A DNA stretch of 51,076 nucleotides from UPXZ01 sp964568675 (lineage in GTDB: Bacteria > Bacteroidota > Bacteroidia > Bacteroidales > Paludibacteraceae). Location of the stretch: NCBI GenBank assembly GCA_964568675.1, contig CAZMQV010000015.1, positions 1 to 51,076 on the forward strand, given 5' to 3'. Under the pieces are notes generated by a model, which saw nothing but the letters and a program-made list of their open reading frames with translations, was not told where the DNA came from and did no database searches. The position numbers were made by a program, and so were the translations under genes. Shown here piece after piece: positions 45,124-51,076 of this stretch (positions within the stretch are counted from its first letter, which is position 1; each line of letters starts with the position of its first letter).

Positions 45124-45510
45124 ATGGAACAAAAAGAAAAAACAAGATACAGCGATGCTGAATTGGATGAATTTCGTCAGATTATTCTTGAAAAATTAGC
45201 GAAGGCTCAAAAAGACTACGAGCAGCTCCGCACCGGACTTAACAACTCCGATGGCAACGATGTGAGCGACACCTCGCCTACATTCAAAGTGCTCGAAGAA
45301 GGCGCCGCTACACTTAGCAAAGAAGAATCCGGTCAATTGGCGCAACGTCAGATGAAATTTATCCAACACTTGCAAGCCGCTTTGGTACGTATCGAGAACA
45401 AAACTTATGGTGTTTGCCGCGAAACCGGCAAGCTTATACCGAAAGAAAGGCTGCGCGCTGTGCCTCATGCCACGCTCAGCATCGAGGCAAAATCGGGTGA
45501 AAAAAAATAA
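45124..45510 (+). CDS. DksA/TraR-type protein with degenerate zinc finger
   Basis: A 128-residue protein. N-terminal coiled-coil hairpin ~8-80 (DAELDEFRQIILEKLAKAQKDYEQLRTGL..., EEGAATLSKEESGQLAQRQMKFIQHLQAAL), then the C-terminal module YGVCRETGKLIPKERLRAVPHAT at ~96-118. DksA-type proteins enter the RNA polymerase secondary channel and modulate rRNA and amino-acid promoters, often with ppGpp. Only one Cys remains of the usual four, so zinc binding is doubtful, as in the Bacteroidota version I recall. The start is MEQKEK (45124); an in-frame ATG at 45109 is also possible. Confidence 0.85.
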   Translation: MEQKEKTRYSDAELDEFRQIILEKLAKAQKDYEQLRTGLNNSDGNDVSDTSPTFKVLEEGAATLSKEESGQLAQRQMKFIQHLQAALVRIENKTYGVCRETGKLIPKERLRAVPHATLSIEAKSGEKK

Positions 45511-45512
45511 AT

Positions 45513-45541
45513 CCGACAAAGACGCGCAAAGTCTGTGTCGG
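45513..45541 (+). terminator. hairpin after the DksA-like gene
   Basis: CCGACAAAGAC/GTCTGTGTCGG pairs over 11 positions with one mismatch and a 7-base loop, starting 2 bases after the stop codon. There is no immediate T-run. Confidence 0.5.
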
Positions 45542-45573
45542 CATGATTATTTGTAAAATATCTCTTTAGAAAG

Positions 45574-45613
45574 AATTCGGCAACCGAACGTGAAGTACGC
45601 TTGCCGAATTTTT
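45574..45613 (+). terminator. terminator-like inverted repeat before lspA
   Basis: AATTCGGCAA (45574-45583) pairs perfectly with TTGCCGAATT (45601-45610), followed by TTT. It separates the DksA-like gene from lspA, whose ATG is 36 bases later. Confidence 0.65.
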
Positions 45614-45648
45614 ATATAAACCATTTTATACAACTTATTTTTATTGGC

Positions 45649-46290
45649 ATGTCAGTAAAAAACAAATCCCTCCTGCTCATCATTCTGCTGTTACTGGCAG
45701 ATCAAATCTCCAAGTTTTACATCAAACTTAGCTTTCCCCTATCCTACTCCGACTATCAGGGCGACCACAACTCCATTCAGATATTCAATTGGTTCAAACT
45801 TTTTTTTGTTGAAAATGAAGGCGCTGCTTTTGGGATGAAAATAATCGGGAAACTCTTCCTGACACTTTTCCGCATTGTTGCCGTTGGGGTGCTTGGAGTT
45901 TTCATTCACCGACTCATCAAGCGCGGTGCGCGTACGGGCTTCATCCTGGCTGTATCCGTATTGCTCGCCGGAGCGGCAGGAAACATTATCGACTCCGTTT
46001 TCTACGGCGTCATTTTCAGTGAAAGCACCATTTATCAAGCCGCCACACTCTTCCCCGAAGGGGGAGGCTACGCGCCAATCTTTTACGGCAAAGTGGTGGA
46101 CATGCTCTATTTTCCACTCATATCCGATAGCGCGGGCAATACCATCTTCTTCAAATGGATATTCAATATTGCCGATTCCTGCGTGTCCGTTTCGGTTGTA
46201 ATTATCCTCTTGTTTTTTCGCAAAGAATTGAATGAGAGCCTTGAGAATAAGAAATCAAAAGAAAATATTGAACCGAAAGAAAATGAATAA
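45649..46290 (+). CDS. lspA: lipoprotein signal peptidase (signal peptidase II)
   Basis: Inner-membrane aspartic protease that removes the signal peptides of lipidated prolipoproteins. 213 residues with four hydrophobic segments. LLLADQISKFYIK (15-26), the loop FFVENEGAAFGM (52-63), GAAGNIIDSVFYG (108-120), GKVVDMLYFPL (147-157) and FNIADSCVSV (172-181) are the conserved boxes; Asp151 and Asp176 are the likely catalytic pair. Longer than E. coli LspA because of a Bacteroidota insert (~120-145). Start at 45649 by the MSVKNKS signature; a TTG at 45601 is less likely. Its last 8 bases overlap the next gene. Confidence 0.95.
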   Translation: MSVKNKSLLLIILLLLADQISKFYIKLSFPLSYSDYQGDHNSIQIFNWFKLFFVENEGAAFGMKIIGKLFLTLFRIVAVGVLGVFIHRLIKRGARTGFILAVSVLLAGAAGNIIDSVFYGVIFSESTIYQAATLFPEGGGYAPIFYGKVVDMLYFPLISDSAGNTIFFKWIFNIADSCVSVSVVIILLFFRKELNESLENKKSKENIEPKENE

Positions 46291-47161
46291 GCCCACACAA
46301 CTCATGCTGCTTGTGTTTTGTTTGACCATTTTCATCACCTCGTGCGATACCCGGCCATCCAATGTGCTTAGCAAAAGAAAAATGGAAAAATTGCTGGTGG
46401 ATATGCACCTGCTCGATGCTGCCGTTCAATCATCAGGGAGTGTTGGCGGTGGCGAAGAGCAAAACAAACGCTACTACGACGCGCTTTTCGACAAGTATGG
46501 TATCACTAAAGTGGATTTCGACTCCTGCCTTGCCTGGTACACCAAACATCCAAAGAAGTTTGAGCGTGTGTATTTGAACGTTCAGGAAGATTTGAAAAAA
46601 ATAGAAGCGGACGTGAAAGAATATAAATACCACCCGTATGACACCATTCGGAAACAAGACATTTGGTATGCCAACCGCAAATACCTACTCACCAAAGACA
46701 CCGCTCGAACTAAAATCAATTTCGCGGTTGAGAACACCGAACTGATGCCGCTCGATCGCTACGAATTGACTTTCCTGCACCGAATAGCTCCGGTGGACTC
46801 AAGCAAAAACCCACACGCTGTGATGTATGTCAACTACATGGATGGTTCGGCCGATAGCATCTACACTAAAACCCGCAACGACAGTGTGCTGCGTCGATAC
46901 ACCCTGAAGTTCAAAGCCCGCAAAATCACCCGCGTAAAATCAATAACCGGACAACTACTTGGCTACGATGCTCAAAAAGGGAAAGTAAACGCTTATGTGG
47001 ATAGCATTAAACTTATACGTAAATACAATCCGCAAATTCAGGATAAACTCCGGGATGAACTTAACAGGCAGGATAGTATTGCCAAACTGCCTGTGAAAGA
47101 AGAAAAAAAGCTGGATAAGAAGAAGAAAATGCCTCGACCTGACGAACTTATCTCCAAATAA
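46283..47161 (+). CDS. DUF4296 lipoprotein
   Basis: A 292-residue lipoprotein: MNKPTQLMLLVFCLTIFITSC has a lipobox ITSC with Cys21. The DUF4296 domain (~27-120) shows MEKLLVDMHLLDAAVQSS, NKRYYDALFDKYGITKVDFDSCLAWYTKHP. The C-terminal half is unassigned and ends in a Lys-rich tail. DUF4296 is a Bacteroidota family of unknown function. The ATG overlaps the lspA stop (ATGAATAA), so translation is likely coupled to the peptidase that would process it. I start at 46283; the frame extends to 46232 only inside lspA. Confidence 0.87.
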   Translation: MNKPTQLMLLVFCLTIFITSCDTRPSNVLSKRKMEKLLVDMHLLDAAVQSSGSVGGGEEQNKRYYDALFDKYGITKVDFDSCLAWYTKHPKKFERVYLNVQEDLKKIEADVKEYKYHPYDTIRKQDIWYANRKYLLTKDTARTKINFAVENTELMPLDRYELTFLHRIAPVDSSKNPHAVMYVNYMDGSADSIYTKTRNDSVLRRYTLKFKARKITRVKSITGQLLGYDAQKGKVNAYVDSIKLIRKYNPQIQDKLRDELNRQDSIAKLPVKEEKKLDKKKKMPRPDELISK

Positions 47162-47183
47162 TAAGATATAGAACTGAAAACAT

Positions 47184-47226
47184 AAAAAAATGTGCATCGC
47201 GAAAACTCAGCAATGCACATTTTTTT
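47184..47226. terminator. bidirectional terminator between DUF4296 and speA
   Basis: A perfect 14-bp stem, AAAAAAATGTGCAT (47184-47197) with ATGCACATTTTTTT (47213-47226), gives T-runs in both directions between convergent genes. Confidence 0.85.
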
Positions 47227-47244
47227 ATGTAAATATCCACAAGA

Positions 47245-48636
47245 CTAATATCCGAGAATTTTCAGCATCGACTTGTAACTCTGCTCTTTGGCAAACAGCT
47301 TGGTGAAGTATTCGCCATCTTCATCGCGGTCTATAAGCACCATTTTAGGTGCAGGAATCAAGCAATGTTGTATTCCACCAAACCCACTCAACGACTCCTG
47401 ATAAGCGCCCATGTGAAAGAAACCGATGTATTGCTCGCGCCCCAACTCCATTTTAGGCAAAAACACGGCATTGGAATGAACCTCGGCATTATAGAAGTCC
47501 TCACTATCGCACGTCAAGCCACCCAAATTGACACGCTCGTATTCCGAATCCCAATTGTTGATAGCCAAGAAAACATAACGTTGGTTGATAGCCCACGTAT
47601 CGGGCAAGGTGGTCATAAACGAGCTGTCAATCATATTCCAAAGCTCGCGATCGTTCTGTTTCTTTTGGTTTACGATTGAATAAAGCATCGCGCCGCTTTC
47701 GCCTACGGTATAAGAGCCAAATTCGGTGAAGATGTGTGGTTCAGGCACACCATTTTGGTTGCATATCAACTTAATCTGATTTACAATCTCCTCGGCCATA
47801 TACTCGTAGTCATACGTAAAATCGAGATGTGACTTAATGGGGAAACCTCCACCAATGTCAAGGCTATCCAACGTAGGACAAACCTTTTTCAACTCGCAAT
47901 AGAGGTTAACCGCTTTACTCAACTCATTCCAGTAGTAAAGCGTATCCTTCACACCGGTATTGATAAAGAAATGTAGCATTTTCAGCTCCACTTGCTCGTT
48001 CTTGGCTATTTTATCTTCGTAATAAGGGATAATATCGTTGTAGCGAATGCCCAGTCGCGAGGTGTAAAAGTCGAATTTCGGTTCTTCTTCCGAAGCAATG
48101 CGAATACCCACTTTAAACTTCTCGGTAAAATCATCAAGAATCAAATCCAGTTCAAAGATATTATCCAAAATAGGGACCACATTCGTGAATCCGTTGCGAA
48201 TCAACGACTGAATGTTCTCCACATACATTGGGCGTTTGAAACCATTGCAAAGCACATAGGTTTCTTTGTTGATCAACTCTTGCTCATTCAGCGCTTCAAT
48301 AATGTTGATATCAAACGCCGACGAAGTTTCGATGTGCGCCCCATTCTTGAGCACTTCCTCCATCACGAATGAGAAATGCGAACTTTTGGTGCAATAACAA
48401 TAATGATAATTCCCTTCGTAATCCACCTTTGCCATTGCCACATTGAACATGCGACGCGCCTTCTGAATGCTTTCGGAGATGCGTGGCAGATATGATACCC
48501 GCAAGGGAGTGCCATACTGCTTGATAATGTCCATCATCGGGATTCCGTGCCAGTAAAGCTCGTTATCTTCGGTATAGAACTCCTCGTTAGGAAACTCGAA
48601 AGTTTGTTCAATTAAATCTGAATACTTATTTTTCAT
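47245..48636 (-). CDS. speA: arginine decarboxylase, fold-III PLP enzyme (short form)
   Basis: A 463-residue PLP-dependent decarboxylase that should make agmatine for polyamine synthesis. The Schiff-base Lys84 lies in YCYCTKSSHFSF; ETSSAFDINII (98-110 region), the PLP-phosphate loop DIGGGFP (near 263-270) and the C-terminal TCDSEDFY with its catalytic Cys are the alanine-racemase-fold landmarks. Bacteroidota carry this short (~460-residue) type, distinct from the ~630-residue E. coli SpeA; I recognise it from family resemblance. Ornithine or diaminopimelate decarboxylase activity is less likely but not excluded. A minus-strand -7 box lies 90 bases upstream. Confidence 0.85.
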   Translation of the reverse strand: MKNKYSDLIEQTFEFPNEEFYTEDNELYWHGIPMMDIIKQYGTPLRVSYLPRISESIQKARRMFNVAMAKVDYEGNYHYCYCTKSSHFSFVMEEVLKNGAHIETSSAFDINIIEALNEQELINKETYVLCNGFKRPMYVENIQSLIRNGFTNVVPILDNIFELDLILDDFTEKFKVGIRIASEEEPKFDFYTSRLGIRYNDIIPYYEDKIAKNEQVELKMLHFFINTGVKDTLYYWNELSKAVNLYCELKKVCPTLDSLDIGGGFPIKSHLDFTYDYEYMAEEIVNQIKLICNQNGVPEPHIFTEFGSYTVGESGAMLYSIVNQKKQNDRELWNMIDSSFMTTLPDTWAINQRYVFLAINNWDSEYERVNLGGLTCDSEDFYNAEVHSNAVFLPKMELGREQYIGFFHMGAYQESLSGFGGIQHCLIPAPKMVLIDRDEDGEYFTKLFAKEQSYKSMLKILGY

Positions 48637-49113
48637 CTCTAAAAATTACAATTTAAACAACTTAGAAGTAGTATTTTTTATCAATCCGACTTAGTCAGAT
48701 TCAACCAATCTTTTCAATCGGGTTGCAAAGATAATATTTAAATATACAAATCCGAATAAATTTGGCGTTTTTTTCGGTATAGTCCAATTCCACATTTTAT
48801 TAAAAAAGAAATACCCGCACCTACTTCTATCGCATCGCGCAACAAACTCGAAGCAAAAATGTAACTTTATTTTTCAAATAAATGTATGGAAATTCAAATA
48901 ATATTTTATACTTTTGTTGTAAGTACCTTTTCTAATAGCTTCAGACCCACCCGGCATACCAAGCCACACAATCTGCATTGAAAATCATCTTCGACCACGC
49001 ATCACGAGATTTGCATCTCGCAACTCTTTTTCTTGCATGGCTCGCTGTATCTATGACACACGTATTCATTATTAAAACTATAAATATCAAACAATTAATT
49101 TAAAAAAAGAATT
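48637..49113. promoter_or_regulatory. 477-base divergent intergenic region
   Basis: Minus-strand TATCTTTG at 48726-48733 fits a -7 box for speA. Plus-strand TACTTTTG at 48909-48916 may serve the secreted protein at 49114. Neither has a well-spaced -33 partner. No gene, RNA or strong hairpin was seen. Confidence 0.4.
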
Positions 49114-50475
49114 ATGAGAAAAACTACTATTCTAAAAAGTATGTTGCTTGGTGTAGTCTTGCTTATCACATCAGCAAAAGCAATGAGTGAGAAAATCACT
49201 CTTGATGGAACATTATTCACCACTATCGATGAAATTCAAACTATTACCACTTCCGATATCGAATTTTCCGGAAAACTAAAGCAGTACACTACATCTAAGC
49301 TTTGGCTAACGTCAGGTTCTGGCTATATTTATAACAAGACTTCACTTGGAAGTATTACAAAAATTACTTTGAAATATAACACTGGCGGTTCGGGAGCTGC
49401 TAATCAGCGATTTAACGTAGGTAATTCTGCAATTGAAGATTTTCAATCAACAGGAGGAACGCTTGTTACTACTTCCAATGGTGGAACATCTTATGAATTT
49501 ACTGGTGGTACCGGATTTGGATTTTTCAATATTTCTGTAAGCAACAAAAATTTACAATTAGTAAGCCTTGAAATTGAATATACACCTGGTAGCTCCACCC
49601 CCACTGTTTCCACCCCTACTATCACACCGGCTACCGGCACTTATTATAGTACACAATCGGTAAGCATCAGCTCTTCGACAGCCGATGCCACCATTTACTA
49701 TACTACCGACGGCTCTACCCCCGACGATACCAAAACGGTTTATTCAGCTCCTTTTGATGTGGCGTCCACCACTACCGTGAATGCGATTGCCTACAAAGCA
49801 GGCATGAACGCCAGCGGAATTGCCAGCACTACAATAACTATCGAATCAGCCCCAAGTACTACAGGTGATGGAAGTCAACAAAACCCATTTACAATCGGCG
49901 ATGTGAAAACAATGAACCGCCAAACAAGCGATGGAAACAAATACTGGGTGAAAGGCTACATCGTTGGAGTTGTAGCAGGAGGCAATAACGAAGGAAATAT
50001 CTCATCATTGGAGAATCCGGTAAAAGGAGTAAGTAATCTCGCACTTGCCGATGCCGCCGACGCTACCGACTTAACGACAATGATAGCGGTGCAACTCCAA
50101 GCTGAAACCCAAGCACCAGGTATTCGCACTGCATTAAACTTATTAGACAACCAAACGAATCTTGGCAAATTGGTATATGTTTATGGCACTCTTGAGAAAT
50201 ACTTCGGCACTGTACCCGGCGTGAAATACATTTCCGAGTTTGCTTGGGACAGCACTACCGGTATCAACAAAACTCAAACTCTGAACAGCTGGAGCAACGG
50301 AAACACCATCTACTTAAACGCGACGGCCGGCGAATCAATAGAAGTATATAATATTGCCGGACAGAAAATCATTAGCAAAACAGCGAATGAAGGTATCAAC
50401 TCCATTAATCACAACGAAAAAGGCGTAGTAATCGTGAAAGCCGGCAGCCGGGTTTCGAAATTGGTGATTCGATAA
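49114..50475 (+). CDS. secreted multidomain protein with chitobiase-C-like and DUF6359 domains
   Basis: A 453-residue exported protein. Signal peptide ~1-25 (LLGVVLLITSAKAMS). Residues ~28-155 are beta-rich and unassigned. Residues ~160-250 resemble the chitobiase/beta-hexosaminidase C-terminal Ig-like fold (PTITPATGTYYSTQSVSIS, ATIYYTTDGSTPD). Residues ~255-385 are DUF6359 (GDGSQQNPFTIGDV, YWVKGYIVGVVAGG, LVYVYGTLEKYFGTVPGV), shared with the lipoprotein at 2170-3660. The C-terminal ~60 residues (IEVYNIAGQKIISKT...VVIVKAGSRVSKLVIR) look like a type IX secretion-sorting domain, implying surface delivery. The ligand is unknown. Confidence 0.8.
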   Translation: MRKTTILKSMLLGVVLLITSAKAMSEKITLDGTLFTTIDEIQTITTSDIEFSGKLKQYTTSKLWLTSGSGYIYNKTSLGSITKITLKYNTGGSGAANQRFNVGNSAIEDFQSTGGTLVTTSNGGTSYEFTGGTGFGFFNISVSNKNLQLVSLEIEYTPGSSTPTVSTPTITPATGTYYSTQSVSISSSTADATIYYTTDGSTPDDTKTVYSAPFDVASTTTVNAIAYKAGMNASGIASTTITIESAPSTTGDGSQQNPFTIGDVKTMNRQTSDGNKYWVKGYIVGVVAGGNNEGNISSLENPVKGVSNLALADAADATDLTTMIAVQLQAETQAPGIRTALNLLDNQTNLGKLVYVYGTLEKYFGTVPGVKYISEFAWDSTTGINKTQTLNSWSNGNTIYLNATAGESIEVYNIAGQKIISKTANEGINSINHNEKGVVIVKAGSRVSKLVIR

Positions 50476-50499
50476 CAAAAAAATCCTTAAAGCAAATAT

Positions 50500-50526
50500 C
50501 CGATTTCCTCCATTCGAGGAGATTGG
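50500..50526 (+). terminator. weak hairpin after the secreted protein
   Basis: CCGATTTCCTC/GAGGAGATTGG forms an 11-position stem with two G.T pairs and a 5-base loop, 24 bases past the stop. The T-run is poor. Confidence 0.35.
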
Positions 50527-50529
50527 GTG

Positions 50530-50560
50530 TTTGTTTCTAAATATAAAAAACATACCTTTG
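50530..50560 (+). promoter_or_regulatory. promoter for the last, truncated gene
   Basis: TTTG at 50530-50533, a 19-base spacer, then TACCTTTG at 50553-50560: a full Bacteroidota consensus match. Confidence 0.75.
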
Positions 50561-50615
50561 TATTTTCCAATCCAAATAAAAACGATTTTATAATTCACTA
50601 AAAAAAATATCAAAT

Positions 50616-51076
50616 ATGAGAAAAATTACTTTATTATCATTACTCTTTGTCTTTATCACATTGAGCGCTGAAGACACCAACCTATTAAGCAATCCCGGTT
50701 TTGAGAATTGGCAAGATGGAAAACCAAGCAATTGGAATATCATATCAAGTTCTGTTAAAGACGTTGTACTTACAGAAGATGCAAGCATTTTTACTGAAGG
50801 AACAAAATCCTTTAAAATAAATGCGGTTGATGCTTCCGGAACTTACAACGTAGGGCAAACCGTGCTTGTAAAACCCGGCAATACCTACGCGGTAAAAGTA
50901 AAATACTATGTTCATAGCGGTGATGGCAGCGACACCCGTCTTTGGTGTAATTATGTAAGCGCCTACACCGATGGCAAGTTCACCTATTTTTCAGATCCGG
51001 AATTAACGGCTACTGGCGACTACGCTAAATTAAGAAGCGGCAATGCAAATTCAAGTGGTTCAGAGTATTTACCAAG
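50616..51076 (+). CDS. secreted carbohydrate-binding-like protein (3' end outside the window)
   Basis: The reading frame starts at MRKITLLSLLFVFITLSA, a signal peptide, and is open to the right edge (153 complete codons). The mature part begins NLLSNPGFENWQDGKPSNWN, the start of the CBM4/9-like jelly-roll found at the N-terminus of many secreted Bacteroidota enzymes and adhesins; the strands GTYNVGQTVLVKPGNTYAVKVKYYVHSG follow. The catalytic or other downstream domains are beyond the window, so the product is undetermined. It sits after the chitobiase-C/DUF6359 protein in the same direction. Confidence 0.7.
   Translation, partial: MRKITLLSLLFVFITLSAEDTNLLSNPGFENWQDGKPSNWNIISSSVKDVVLTEDASIFTEGTKSFKINAVDASGTYNVGQTVLVKPGNTYAVKVKYYVHSGDGSDTRLWCNYVSAYTDGKFTYFSDPELTATGDYAKLRSGNANSSGSEYLP

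Overview
The window looks like chromosome from a member of the Bacteroidota, most likely order Bacteroidales. The evidence is the set of family-restricted proteins (DUF4290, DUF4296, DUF5689, DUF6359, a TonB-dependent receptor with a carboxypeptidase-like N-terminal domain, a one-cysteine DksA/TraR protein and a secreted protein with a type IX-like C-terminal tail). The many TAnnTTTG -7 boxes, some with a TTG/TTTG 19-20 bases upstream, are the Bacteroidota sigma-A promoter type. Shine-Dalgarno sequences are mostly absent. The DNA is AT-rich throughout.

Layout. 1-1.9 kb: the end of gyrA and a secreted TPR protein. 2.2-9.4 kb: a nutrient-uptake type locus with a TonB-dependent receptor, two lipoproteins (DUF5689; choice-of-anchor J/DUF6359) on the minus strand and a divergent secreted endonuclease/exonuclease/phosphatase enzyme. 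9.5-18.1 kb: housekeeping genes (DUF4290, murA, a YigZ-type protein, pyrB-pyrI, a flavin reductase, glyA, a PhoH-family ATPase, purC, tRNA-Ser). A short leader ORF overlapping a terminator lies in front of pyrBI. 18.2-20.7 kb: a possible MITE, radA and a cyclophilin. 20.9-27.4 kb: an AraC-type regulator divergent from a seven-gene run of small redox and detoxification enzymes (flavodoxin, acetyltransferase, dienelactone-hydrolase-like, DUF2255-cupin fusion, aldo/keto reductase, carboxymuconolactone decarboxylase-like, RibD-C/DHFR-like). 27.9-37.2 kb, all minus: a TolC/adaptor/RND efflux operon followed by a LytS/LytR-type two-component pair and a DUF3943 outer-membrane type protein.

37.3-41.6 kb is the most unusual part. 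A DUF262/DUF1524 (GmrSD-like, probable anti-phage) gene is split by a frameshift lying exactly at four tandem GAAAA units; loss of one unit would restore a 733-residue protein, so a phase-variable switch is plausible. Downstream, in non-coding DNA, are 11 tandem copies of a 42-43 base unit, each with a small conserved dyad. Neither looks like ordinary Bacteroidota housekeeping sequence.

41.6-51.1 kb returns to housekeeping genes: ileS (with the inverted GxHH form of the HIGH motif), a DksA/TraR-like regulator, lspA overlapping a DUF4296 lipoprotein, a short-form arginine decarboxylase, and two secreted proteins, the last cut by the window end.

All functional calls come from reading motifs and translated sequence; no database search was run.
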